This document shows positions 23,465 to 32,100 of a DNA stretch of 32,467 nt, piece after piece. The notes below the pieces were generated by a model. The model worked only from the letters and a program-made list of their open reading frames with translations. It did not search any database and had not been told where the DNA came from. Location of the stretch: contig JAPOIY010000029.1 in NCBI GenBank assembly GCA_029978705.1, positions 1-32,467 of the forward strand, read 5' to 3'. Each line of letters starts with the position of its first letter. Positions within the stretch are counted from its first letter, which is position 1. Origin of the DNA: Actinomycetota bacterium. GTDB lineage: Bacteria > Actinomycetota > Actinomycetes > S36-B12 > GCA-2699445. Made by a program: the position numbers and the translations under genes.

Positions 23465-23491
23465 GGGCGGAGGCCTCACCACACGGTCAGC

Positions 23492-23923
23492 TCAGAACAG
23501 TCCCGGGACCACCTCCTCGCCGAGTTCGGAGAAGGTCTGCTCCTGGGCGGCCAGGTAGTCCTGCCAGGCGGGCTCGTCCCAGATCTCGGCGGTGGCCCCG
23601 TTGCCCGCGATGACCACGTCGCGGCCCAGGCCGGCGTAGTCGCGCAGCGGCTGGGGCAGGCCGACCCGTCCCTGTTTGTCCGGTACCTGGTCGAAGGCGC
23701 CGGAGAACAGCACCCGCAGATACGACCGCACGGCGGCGTTGGAGCGGGAGGCCTCGTTGAGCCGCGCTGCGTACGTCTCGAACTCCGCGGCGGGCCACAG
23801 GACGACACACCGGTCCTGCCCCTTGGTCAGGACGATGCCGTCGGCGAGGTCCTCGCGGAATTTGGCGGGAAGCACGAGGCGGCCCTTGTCGTCGAGGCGG
23901 GGGGTATGCGTGCCGAGCAGCAT
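23492..23923 (-). CDS. mraZ: Transcriptional regulator MraZ
   Basis: MraZ (143 aa) is a ring-forming DNA-binding protein with two AbrB-like halves, each carrying a DxxGR element: DDKGRLVLPAKFR (11-23) and DKQGRVGLPQPLRD (second half). It binds TGGG/TGGAG-type direct repeats in front of its own operon and represses or modulates it. ATG 23923 gives MLLGTHTPRL, the conserved N-terminus and the usual family length. GTG 23926 directly before it is also possible. The promoter upstream carries four matching repeats. The gene is followed by 158 nt that hold the mraW-type hairpins. Confidence 0.96.
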   Translation of the reverse strand: MLLGTHTPRLDDKGRLVLPAKFREDLADGIVLTKGQDRCVVLWPAAEFETYAARLNEASRSNAAVRSYLRVLFSGAFDQVPDKQGRVGLPQPLRDYAGLGRDVVIAGNGATAEIWDEPAWQDYLAAQEQTFSELGEEVVPGLF

Positions 23924-23981
23924 CACGCACCTGCCTCTCCGCTGGGCCTCGGCCGGGAATCACCCCGAGCGTGGCCTTCGA

Positions 23982-24016
23982 CTCCATATTGCTCCACCGT
24001 ACTCCACTTCGCCCCA
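23982..24016 (-). promoter_or_regulatory. MraZ box: four TGGRG repeats, 10-bp period
   Basis: On the minus strand TGGGG (24016-24012), TGGAG (24006-24002), TGGAG (23996-23992) and TGGAG (23986-23982) are spaced exactly 10 bp, one helical turn, so all face one side of the DNA. This is the expected MraZ recognition pattern. The repeats cover the spacer and -10 of the promoter, which fits autorepression. Confidence 0.8.
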
Positions 24017-24024
24017 CTCGCCAA
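23996..24024 (-). promoter_or_regulatory. Promoter of the mraZ operon
   Basis: TTGGCG (24024-24019), 17-nt spacer, TACGGT (24001-23996). Start of transcription is predicted near 23989, giving a leader of about 65 nt. It overlaps the MraZ box. The stretch from 24025 to 24221 shows no gene and nothing else clear except the palindrome at 24198-24212. Confidence 0.6.
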
Positions 24025-24197
24025 CCGATCTGCCCCAATTCGGCTCTGGGGATGGCGCAGGGACGTCGGCCGCGATCCGGGCGCGTGGTGGGATTCGCGC
24101 GCGACGGGCGACAAGAGGGCATCGACGGCGGCCGCGGACGGGGCGCCGCGTCGTGGAGCCCCGCCGGGCGCGGCGCCCCGGCGGCAGGGGGTTGTCG

Positions 24198-24212
24198 CCG
24201 ACCTGAGGTCGG
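24198..24212 (-). terminator. Palindrome after the SDR gene, possible terminator
   Basis: CCGACCT-G-AGGTCGG is an inverted repeat with 7-bp arms about 10 nt after the SDR stop. The loop is too short for all pairs to form, and no U-tract follows. It could also be a protein-binding site. Confidence 0.25.
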
Positions 24213-24221
24213 GCGCCTACC

Positions 24222-25031
24222 TCACTTCACGATCTGCGCGACCGCGCGGTCATAGAGGCCGTCGCCGCCGAAGCGCCGAAGCAGCCACATCGGTTTGGCC
24301 AGGTACCCCGCCATGTACCGCGACTTCGGCTTCGAGGCCGTCAGGGCCGCCAGGATCGTGTCCGCGATCACCGACGGCGGCGACGACTTGCTGCGGAACT
24401 GCGGGTCATTCATCGTGCGACCCACCTTCTGCGTCAGCTCCCGGTAGGGACCGTCCCCCTCGGTGATGTGACTGTCCAGCACCTCGGAGAACTCCGTCGC
24501 GATACTGCCCGGCTCCACGATCACCACGTCGATACCCTGGGGCGCGAGCTCCACCCGCAGGCAGTCCGACCAGCCCTCGAGCGCGTGCTTCGTGGCGTGG
24601 TACCAGGCACCGAGCGGGGTGTAGATCCGACCGCCCATCGAGGAGATGTTGACGATGGTCCCGCCGCCGTTGGTCCGCATGTGCGGGATCACCAGCTGGG
24701 TCAGCCGCGCGAGGCCGAACAGGTTCACCTCGAACTGCCGACGCGCGGCCTCGATGGGCACCTCCTCCACCGGCCCGTACTGGGCGTACCCGGCATTGTT
24801 GATCAGCACATCGATACGACCCCGCTCGGAGATCACCCGGCGGACACCGGCGACCACCTGTTCCTCGACCGTGACGTCCATGACGAGCGGGATGACACCT
24901 TCGAGCGCCTCGAGCCGGTCGGCGCGCCGGGCCGCCCCGTAGACGGTGAAGCCGGCGGCGGCCAAGCGGATTGCCGTGGCCTCACCGATACCGCTGGACG
25001 CTCCGGTGATGAGCACTACGCGTGATTCCAT
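24222..25031 (-). CDS. Classical SDR-family oxidoreductase
   Basis: A 269-residue NAD(P)-dependent short-chain dehydrogenase/reductase. TGASSGIG (9-16) binds the cofactor, and INNAG is at 77-81. The catalytic set is Ser131, Tyr144 and Lys148 (YHATK). PGSIATEF follows. AARR at 33-36 after the second strand suggests NADPH preference. The substrate cannot be read from the sequence. ATG 25031 is preceded by GAGGAGGAG. The gene is divergent from a TetR regulator and shares with it a palindromic operator lying on its -10, so repression by that regulator is likely. Confidence 0.9.
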   Translation of the reverse strand: MESRVVLITGASSGIGEATAIRLAAAGFTVYGAARRADRLEALEGVIPLVMDVTVEEQVVAGVRRVISERGRIDVLINNAGYAQYGPVEEVPIEAARRQFEVNLFGLARLTQLVIPHMRTNGGGTIVNISSMGGRIYTPLGAWYHATKHALEGWSDCLRVELAPQGIDVVIVEPGSIATEFSEVLDSHITEGDGPYRELTQKVGRTMNDPQFRSKSSPPSVIADTILAALTASKPKSRYMAGYLAKPMWLLRRFGGDGLYDRAVAQIVK

Positions 25032-25054
25032 GGACGCTCCTCCTCAGTTATCGC

Positions 25055-25071
25055 TACGCTACCGTAGCGTA
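25055..25071. promoter_or_regulatory. Palindromic operator between the SDR and tetR genes
   Basis: TACGCTAC-C-GTAGCGTA is a perfect inverted repeat with 8-bp arms, the usual size of a TetR-family site, in the divergent intergenic region. Confidence 0.75.
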
Positions 25072-25090
25072 TTGATCCAGGGGGTGTCAG
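25061..25090 (-). promoter_or_regulatory. SDR gene promoter
   Basis: CTGACA (25090-25085), 18-nt spacer, TACGGT (25066-25061). The -10 sits in the centre of the palindrome, so a bound repressor would block RNA polymerase. Confidence 0.5.
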
Positions 25091-25151
25091 TGGATGCCCA
25101 CACGCGATCGGGCCCACTCGGGAGTCGACCGGCGCACGGCATACTGACCCG

Positions 25152-25733
25152 ATGGACCAGTTCGCCGAGGATCCGCGCATCCGCCGGTCGAAGGGCGCCG
25201 TACTCGCCGCCGCAGTGGAGCTGTTCGTCGCCGGTGGGCCGCGCGCGGTGACGGTCGATGCCGTGAGCGAGCGCTCCGGCGTCGCCAAGACGACCATCTA
25301 CCGGCACTGGCCCGACCGCGCTCACCTACTCGCCGACACCTATCGGTCGTGCTTGCCCGTGGTGGCGCAACCGGGTCCTGAGCTGGGGCCCGAGGAGTCG
25401 TTGCGGACCGTGACTCGCGCACTCGTGAGCGGAATGGGGACGGCCCCGACTCGCCCCGCACTGCCGCATCTGATCGCCACGCCACTGGACCCTGTCGAGT
25501 CGCGCGCGCTGCCGTCGGACGTGATGGACCAGACCTTCGCACCGGTGGTCGCTGCCATCGAACGGTGCGCGGCGGAGGGTGTCATCCCGGCGGACACGGA
25601 GGTGGCGGAGGCGAAGCACCAACTGGTCGGCTTCGTGATCATGTCCGGCATCGACGCGGGATGCGCGATGGATGAGGCCCTTGCGGACCGGATCGTCGAA
25701 CTCTTCGTGGCGGGCCGACGAGCGCGGGGATAG
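25152..25733 (+). CDS. TetR/AcrR family transcriptional regulator
   Basis: A 193-residue regulator. Residues about 10-58 are the TetR helix-turn-helix domain (SKGAVLAAAVELFVAGGPRAVTVDAVSERSGVAKTTIY split over two helices, then RHWPDRAHLLAD). The rest is a helical ligand-binding domain of unknown specificity. It probably represses the divergent SDR gene through the shared palindrome. No ribosome-binding site is evident, but CATACT at 25140-25145 is 7 nt from ATG 25152, so a leaderless mRNA is possible. It converges on the methyltransferase gene with 17 nt between stops. Confidence 0.9.
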   Translation: MDQFAEDPRIRRSKGAVLAAAVELFVAGGPRAVTVDAVSERSGVAKTTIYRHWPDRAHLLADTYRSCLPVVAQPGPELGPEESLRTVTRALVSGMGTAPTRPALPHLIATPLDPVESRALPSDVMDQTFAPVVAAIERCAAEGVIPADTEVAEAKHQLVGFVIMSGIDAGCAMDEALADRIVELFVAGRRARG

Positions 25734-25750
25734 GGACTCCGCGGCCACCC

Positions 25751-26578
25751 TCAGGGACGGAGGCGGCCGGTCAGCGTGTGGCGCCAGCGGGCGGGTAGCG
25801 CCCGGTCCCACGCAAGTCGGTCGGCCAGCGCCCCGGCGGCGGTCAGCCGTCGCCACGGCACGACTCCCGCCAGAGCGGGGTTGTGGCCATGCACCGCGTA
25901 CGACGCCGTCATCGCCAGGGTCTCGGCGAAGCCGGAGGCCGCCACGTCGATGTCCGCGTAGCCGGCGGCCGCCGCCAGGCGCACCAGATCCGTGCGGGTG
26001 AACGTGTGCAGGTTCGCAGCCATGGCCGCGAGCTCCCAGAACTCGTCCTCCGGCGCGAGACCGCCGCGCAGGCCGGGCAGGCGCAGCAACACGGACAGCA
26101 GCCAGCCGCCGTGGGTCTCGACCACGGGGGTGGGCTCCGACGAGAGCACCACTGCGCCGTCGGGGCGCAGCACCCGGCGCCATTCCCGCAGGGCGGCCAG
26201 CGGCTCGGGCAGGTGATGCAGCACGCCGCGGCCCACCACGACATCCACGGAGGCGTCGGCGAAAGGCAGACAGGTCGCGTCGCCCTGCACGAGCAGGCGG
26301 GCCCCGGCCGCCGCGGCGCGGCCCAGCATGCCCGCCGACAGGTCCAGCCCCACGACGGTGACGTCGGGGCGGGCCCGCTGCAGCCCGGCGGCGAACCAGC
26401 CGGTGCCACAGCCCACATCGACCACGACGTCACCGGGGCGCAGCGGCGCGCCCAGCAGCGCGGTGACCTCAGCCTCGGCGCGGGCGGCGGAGTCCTCGTC
26501 GTGGACGATGCCGAAACGTTCGTCGTAGTAGGCGCACTCGTGGTCGTGGAAGACCTTGTTCAGGGCGACGTCGTCCAC
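25751..26578 (-). CDS. Class I SAM-dependent methyltransferase
   Basis: A 275-residue protein with the SAM fold of the UbiE/Methyltransf_11 type. Motif I is VVDVGCGTGWFAAGL (53-67), the acidic end of strand 2 is VVGLDLS, and motif III-like DATCLPFADASVDVVVGRGVLHHLPEP follows. The C-terminal half (about 150-275) is a helical region that probably sets the substrate, which cannot be named. GTG 26578 has GGAGG 7 nt upstream. It lies 40 nt after the DUF3040 gene on the same strand and is probably co-transcribed with it. Confidence 0.88.
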   Translation of the reverse strand: MDDVALNKVFHDHECAYYDERFGIVHDEDSAARAEAEVTALLGAPLRPGDVVVDVGCGTGWFAAGLQRARPDVTVVGLDLSAGMLGRAAAAGARLLVQGDATCLPFADASVDVVVGRGVLHHLPEPLAALREWRRVLRPDGAVVLSSEPTPVVETHGGWLLSVLLRLPGLRGGLAPEDEFWELAAMAANLHTFTRTDLVRLAAAAGYADIDVAASGFAETLAMTASYAVHGHNPALAGVVPWRRLTAAGALADRLAWDRALPARWRHTLTGRLRP

Positions 26579-26618
26579 GCCTGGTCCTCCGGACGGCCCG
26601 GGCAGCCGGGCGCGGGTG

Positions 26619-27023
26619 TCAGAACTGGCCGCGCTGGTCGCGGCGGCGGCGCCACCGCTCCTCCAGCCGGTCCATGAACCCCTCGGAGGAGGAGGACGAG
26701 GACCGGGAGGGGTGGCCGGAGGCGGCGGCCTGCGCCGTGGCCTCGTCGGCGGGGGCCTGGGCCGTGACCGCGTTGTAGCTCACGACAGCTCCGGCGACCG
26801 TGACCAGGAAACCGAGGACCCCCACGAGGGGGATGGACGTGGCGACGCCGCCGACGAGGATCGCGAGCCCCAGCACCACCCCGGCCACGCCCAGCGCGAG
26901 CCGTTTGCGGTCGAGGCTGGCCCGCCGGGTCTTGCGCAGCGAGTCGGCGAACTTCGGGTCTTCCGCGTAGAGAGCCCGCTCCATCTGTTCGAGCAGTCTC
27001 TGCTCGTGATCTGACAGGGGCAC
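26619..27023 (-). CDS. DUF3040 family membrane protein
   Basis: A 134-residue actinobacterial protein of unknown function. The N-terminus VPLSDHEQRLLEQMERALYAEDPKFADSL is split over the first 30 residues and is diagnostic of DUF3040. Two membrane helices lie at about 42-60 and 64-84. The C-terminal cytoplasmic tail has a serine run and an Arg-rich end. GTG 27023 follows AAGGAGGT by 5 nt, which decides the start against a longer open frame. DUF3040 genes commonly lie near mraZ in actinobacteria, so a link to envelope or division is suspected but unproven. Confidence 0.92.
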   Translation of the reverse strand: MPLSDHEQRLLEQMERALYAEDPKFADSLRKTRRASLDRKRLALGVAGVVLGLAILVGGVATSIPLVGVLGFLVTVAGAVVSYNAVTAQAPADEATAQAAASGHPSRSSSSSSEGFMDRLEERWRRRRDQRGQF

Positions 27024-27048
27024 GCGGCACCTCCTTCGTCCTGTCTCC

Positions 27049-27077
27049 ACCATAGGCCCCGGCCACAGGTGTGCAAA
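27049..27077 (-). promoter_or_regulatory. Promoter of the DUF3040 gene
   Basis: TTTGCA (27077-27072), 17-nt spacer, TATGGT (27054-27049). Start of transcription is predicted near 27042, about 19 nt before the start codon. The divergent spacer to 27206 holds nothing else clear except TAACCT at 27193-27198, a possible -10 for the next gene. Confidence 0.5.
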
Positions 27078-27206
27078 GTCGGGTGATTGTTCAGTTTGGC
27101 GCGTCGGCGCACGCCGAGCCTAGCGAGGGGGCGCCAGGTTTTCCCGGCCGATGCACATTCTGGGACGGTGGGGCGGCCACCCCGGTTCCGGGTAACCTGC
27201 GGGTCC

Positions 27207-27878
27207 ATGACCGCAGCGACGGCGCCGTCGGGGCGCCCGATGCCCGGCCGGCGGTGGGTCACCCCCCTCGCGGCGGCCGCTGCGCTGTGTCTGGCCGCCG
27301 CAGGCGCGCTGACCGCCATGGTTCTGTCGGGTGTCCCCCTCGGGGTGGACGAACTCCTGGCGCAGCCGGTCCACGAGTGGGCCCACGGCAGCCTCGCGGC
27401 GGTGCCCGTCGCGGAGCTGCTGCGCTGGACCGGCAGCCCGTTGCTCCTGACCCCGCTGACCCTGGGGGTGGTGGTCGTGCTGGTCCTGCGGGGCCGCGGC
27501 GGGTACGGGGCCTATCTGGCGGCCACCGCCATCGGCGGCGTCGTCATCAGCGAGACGGTCAAGCGGCTCGTGGCCCGGCCGCGCCCGGTGTGGCCGGACC
27601 CGTTGGACACGGCCTCGAACTGGTCGTATCCCTCCGGCCACTCGCTGGCCGGGATCACCAATTGGGTGGTGTACGGGGTGATCGCGCTGCTGCTGGTACC
27701 GGGGCGCGGCGGCCGGGTGCTGGCGGTGGGTTGCATCCTGTGGGGGCTGCTGATGGCCCCGAGCCGGGTCGTGCTGGGGGTGCACTGGCCCACGGACGTG
27801 GTGGCGGGCTGGCTGTTCGGGTTCGGGTGGGTGGCGGCGGTCTCGGCGGTGGCGGTGAGCCTCGTCGGGCGCCGGTGA
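27207..27878 (+). CDS. PAP2-superfamily membrane phosphatase
   Basis: A 223-residue polytopic membrane protein with the three PAP2 motifs: KRLVARPRP (119-127), YPSGHS (141-146) and SRVVLGVHWPTD (186-197), with catalytic His145, Arg187 and His193 in place. Such enzymes dephosphorylate lipid phosphates, for example phosphatidic acid, phosphatidylglycerophosphate or undecaprenyl pyrophosphate. The last would feed the Mur pathway nearby, but the substrate is not shown. ATG 27207 is preferred because the upstream 40 codons lack family features, and TAACCT 9 nt before it could be a -10 for a nearly leaderless mRNA. It converges on dinB with 1 nt between stops. Confidence 0.9.
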   Translation: MTAATAPSGRPMPGRRWVTPLAAAAALCLAAAGALTAMVLSGVPLGVDELLAQPVHEWAHGSLAAVPVAELLRWTGSPLLLTPLTLGVVVVLVLRGRGGYGAYLAATAIGGVVISETVKRLVARPRPVWPDPLDTASNWSYPSGHSLAGITNWVVYGVIALLLVPGRGGRVLAVGCILWGLLMAPSRVVLGVHWPTDVVAGWLFGFGWVAAVSAVAVSLVGRR

Positions 27879-27879
27879 G

Positions 27880-29109
27880 TCAGCCGTCGGGAGGATCGAG
27901 CAACCGCGCCGGGCGCACGATGTGGGCCCCGAACCGGGCCGCCAGCCGGTCGACCGCCTGTTCGGCGTCCCGCCACCCGGGGCCCTCCTCGTCGAGGAGG
28001 AGCTGCCGCGGGGCGGTCTCCTCGTCGCGCAGCCCGCTCATCCGCACCCCGACGAGCCGGACCCGGGCCCGTTGCAGGTGCAACCCGTCGTACAGCCGCC
28101 GGGCGGCCGCGTAGACCTCGCGCGCCACGTCGGTGGGGTCGGCCAGCGTGCGGGAGCGGGTGAGGGTGGTGAAGTCGGCGAACCGGACCTTGAGGGAGAC
28201 GGTGCGGCCCACGTAGCCGCGGGCCCGCATCCGGGCCGCCACCTTCTCACTGAGCCGCAGCAGTTCGCGGGTGACCACCGCCGCGTCGTCGACGTCGGAG
28301 GCGAAGGTCTCCTCCGCCCCGATGCTGCGGTCGGTGGCGGTGCTCACCACCCGCCGCGGGTCGCGCCCCCACGCGAGGTCGGCGAGCTGTCGGCCGGTGG
28401 CGTCCCCCAGGACACGGGCCAGGGTCCGGGGCGGGGTGGCGGCGATGTCGCCGACGGTGCGCAACCCCAGCCGGGTCAACTGCTCGGCCGTCTTGTCGCC
28501 CACCCCCCACAGCGCCGACACCGGCAGGGGGTGCAGGAACTCCACCACGCGGTCGGGGGGCACGACCAGCAGGCCGTCCGGCTTGCTCAGGGTCGAGGCC
28601 AGTTTGGCGACGAACTTGGTGGCGGCCACCCCCACCGAACAGGTGATCCCCTGCTCGTCGTGCACCCGGTCGCGGATGAGCCGGGCGATGGCCCGGGGGG
28701 AGCCGAGGCGGCGCTGGGCGCCGCGGACATCCAGGAAGGCCTCGTCGAGGCTGAGGGGCTCGACCAGCGGGGTGAGCGACGAGAACAGGGCCATGACCCC
28801 CGCGCTGGCTTCGCTGTACCGCCGGAAGTCGGGGGCCACGACGTGGGCGTGCGGCGCGAGGCGGCGGGCCCGGGACATCGGCATGGCGGAGTGCACCCCC
28901 AGCGCCCGGGCCTCGTAGGTGGCGGACAGGACCACCCCCCGGCCGGCCGCACCGCCGACGATGACCGGCTGCCCCACCAGGTCCGGGTGCTCCAACAGGG
29001 ACACCGACGCGTAGAAGGCGTCCATGTCGACATGCAGGATCGGGCAGCCGCGGTCGTCGGCACCCACCGGTTGCGGCACCTGCGGTCGGTGCAGTTGTGC
29101 CCTGGTCAT
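27880..29109 (-). CDS. dinB: DNA polymerase IV, Y-family (DinB)
   Basis: A 409-residue translesion polymerase. The palm has HVDMDAFYASV (26-36) with catalytic Asp28 and Tyr33 in the steric-gate place, SATYEARALGVHSAM for the fingers, and SLDEAFLD (120-127) with the second acidic pair. Helix-hairpin-helix sequences (ALWGVGDKTAEQLTRLGLRTVGD) and the little-finger domain follow. RQLLLDEE near the C-terminus fits a beta-clamp-binding motif. ATG 29109 is 9 nt after the dnaE2 stop with AGGAG 8 nt upstream, so the two are an operon. No SOS box is seen in the short spacer. Confidence 0.96.
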   Translation of the reverse strand: MTRAQLHRPQVPQPVGADDRGCPILHVDMDAFYASVSLLEHPDLVGQPVIVGGAAGRGVVLSATYEARALGVHSAMPMSRARRLAPHAHVVAPDFRRYSEASAGVMALFSSLTPLVEPLSLDEAFLDVRGAQRRLGSPRAIARLIRDRVHDEQGITCSVGVAATKFVAKLASTLSKPDGLLVVPPDRVVEFLHPLPVSALWGVGDKTAEQLTRLGLRTVGDIAATPPRTLARVLGDATGRQLADLAWGRDPRRVVSTATDRSIGAEETFASDVDDAAVVTRELLRLSEKVAARMRARGYVGRTVSLKVRFADFTTLTRSRTLADPTDVAREVYAAARRLYDGLHLQRARVRLVGVRMSGLRDEETAPRQLLLDEEGPGWRDAEQAVDRLAARFGAHIVRPARLLDPPDG

Positions 29110-29118
29110 GTTCCTCTC

Positions 29119-32100
29119 CTACCACCCGGAACTGCCCGGGCTGCTGTGCCACACCTTGCCGGGGGACCGCGGGTCGGCGCCCGCGGGGGCGACGTCGGAG
29201 TAGGGGGACGTGCGGAAACCGCTGGCGTGGACCAGGACCCGGCGCTCCTGCCCCGCCCCCCCGGGACCGCGCCGCGGCACCCCCACGCCCGGCACGGTCG
29301 GGTCCGCGGACCGCAGCAGGTGCTGCACCCCCGCCACGCCCTGCTCCTGCCACACCTGCCGCACGCCGGACAGTTCCCAGCACCCCGTGGCCCGCAGCGA
29401 CAGCCCCCGCGGGCCCGTGCGGCGCACGTGCCCCCGCACCAACAGCAGCCACGAGTGGAACAGCGTGGCCGCATACGGGCCCTGGGCGTCCTCGAAGAAG
29501 GTGGCGTCCACCGGCCCGGTGCCGTCGTCGACCGTCAGGAACACCACCCGGCGGCCGCTGCGCACCGGCGGCGTCTGGGTCGCCACCTTGACGCCGGCGA
29601 CCAGGACCTCGGCGTCCGCCCGGCACGTCAGCAGCCGGTCGGCCCGCACCACCCCGAGGGCGCGCAGCAGGTCGTCGTAGAACGACACCACGTGGGAGCT
29701 GACGTCGAGGCCGAGGATCTCCATCTCGGCGCGGACCCGCTCACCGGCGTTCATCTCGGGCAGGCCGCTGGGTTCGATGTGGTCGGGGGCCAGGTCGAAC
29801 GTCAGCTGGGCGGGGCGTTCGGCGGCGGGCACCACGGGAGCGGGGGCCGCCGCCTGGCGCCGGGCGGCGGCGACCGGGTCCGTCCCGGCCGGGGGTGTAC
29901 GGCGCCCCCGGCGCTGGCCGGTGGACGAGTACCGGGCCAGGTCGCCCAGATGCAGCAGCAGGTCCCGCCGGGTGGCACGGCCCCCCCCCGCCGCACCTCC
30001 GACGCCGTGCAGGACGTCCAGACCACCGGCCAGCACCAGCCGTTCCGCCACCGGTCGGCTCAGTCCCGCCCGGCGCCACAGGTCCGTCAAGGAGTGGTAC
30101 GGCTGCCCGGCGACGATGCCCGCGACCTCGGTGCCGCTGATGCCGCTGATCTCGCTGAGGGGCACGCGGATCCCCCATCCCCGGTCGACCACCGCCTCCA
30201 CCCGGTAGTCGGCCCCGGACCGGTTGATGTCCACCCCCAGCACCGCCACGCCGTGTTGGCGGGCGTCGTCGAGCAGCAGCCGCTTGGGGTACATGCCCGG
30301 GTCGTGGGTGAGGACGCCGGCGAGGAACGCCGCCGGATGGTGGGTCTTCAACCAGGCCGACTGGTAGGTCGGCAGCGCGAAGGCGGCGGCGTGGGCCTTG
30401 CAGAACCCGAACGACGCGAAGGCCGCCAACACATCCCACACCTGCTCCACCACCGGCAGGTCGTACCCCCGGGCCAGCGCGGTCGGGTAGAACCAGGCCC
30501 GGACCCGCTCCTGGCCCGCAGGGCTGCCGAGGGTCCGCCGCGCCTCGTCGGCCGCGGCGAGGCTGCATCCCGTGATCACGGCGATCATGCGGATGACCTG
30601 CTCGTGGAACACCACCACCCCCGCCGTCTCGGCCAGGATGCCGCGCAGGTCGTCGTGGCAGTACTCGGCCTCCTGCCAGCCGTGCCGGGCCCGCAGGAAC
30701 GGGGTGATCATGTCGCTCTTCACCGGACCGGGGCGGAACAGTGAGATGTCGATGATGAGGTCGTCGAACGACTCGGGCGCGAACTTCCCGAGCAACTCCC
30801 GCTGCCCGGGGGACTCGATCTGGAAACACCCCAGGGTGCGGGAGCTGCGGATGAGGTCGAAGGTGGGACCGTCGGCGAGGTCGACGGCGTCGATGTCGAC
30901 CTCCTCCCCCGTCGTGCGCCGGATCTCGGTGACGGCGTGGGCCATGGCCGACTGCATCCGGATGCCGAGGACGTCGAGTTTGAGGAACCCCAGCTCCTCG
31001 ACGTCGTCCTTGTCGAACTGGCTCATGGGGAAGCCCTGCCAGGAGGCCTCGACCGGTGTGCGGTCGAGCAGCGACGTGTCCGACAGCAGGACCCCGCAGG
31101 GGTGCACGGCGATGTGGCGGGGCAGCCCGTCGAGGGACTGCACCAGGTCCAGGAACGGGTCCAGCTTCCCGCCGGCGGCCAGCCGGCCGACGCCGGACTC
31201 GCGCAGTTCGGGAAGCTCGGCCAGCGCGGCCCGGGCGTCGCGGGCGGCGATGCGGGGGAAGGCCTTCGCGAGGGCGTCGATCTCGCCGGGGGGGAACGCC
31301 AAGGCGGCGCCGACGTCGCGGATGGCGTGGCGGACGCGGTAGGTGTCCATCATCGAGACACACGCACACCGCTCCCCCCCGAACCGCTCGAGGATGAGCC
31401 GGTAGATCTCGGGGCGCCGCGCCGACTCGACGTCGATGTCGATGTCCGGCAGCGCCCGCCGCAGGGGGGACAGGAACCGCTCCATGAGCAGGCCATGGCG
31501 CATCGGGTCCACCCCGGAGACCCCGAGCAGGTGGTTCACCAGGCTGCCGGCCCCGGAGCCGCGGGCAGCCACCCGTACCCCGGCGTCGCGGATCAGGTCG
31601 ACGACGTCGGCGACGGTGAGGAAGTACCCGGCGAACCCCAGCCCCGCGATGACGTCCAGTTCCGCCGTCAGCCGGCGTGCGGCGGCGCGGTGGGCGGCCC
31701 CGTCCGGGTACCGCCGGTGCAGCTCCGCGTCGCACCGGCTGCGCAACAGCCGGTCGGGCGGGGCGGCGGGCAGCCCCAGGACCGACAGCTCGGGCACATG
31801 CACCGACCCGAGACCCAGGTCGGCCACGGGGTCGAGGGCCAGGGACCGCCCCAGGTCGGCGGTACGTTCCAGCCAGCGCCGGGCCCGCCCCGCGGCGTCG
31901 GGATACCCGGCGGCCGCCAGCACGCGTTCGGCCACGGCGCACATCTGCGCGCCGGACTTGAGGAAACCCTCGGCGTTGCCGCGGTCGAGATGCCGGGCGT
32001 CCAGGGGCACCAGGCGGCGGATCGCGTCGAGCACGTCCACCACGGGGGCCTGCGCCGGCTCGGCGTGCCGGACCGCGTTGCCGAGGACGGGCTCCACCCC

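Noticed and set aside
24025-24221. Small gene between mraZ and the SDR gene
   Set aside because: Frames present are short, without a ribosome-binding site or recognisable composition. The stretch looks like promoter-upstream sequence.
27087-27206. Upstream start of the PAP2 protein (40 extra residues)
   Set aside because: The extra stretch is Arg-rich, lies in the intergenic promoter region and has no conserved features.
27922-30744. 940-codon plus-strand frame opposite dinB and dnaE2
   Set aside because: Shadow of two well-recognised polymerase genes, with no domain of its own.
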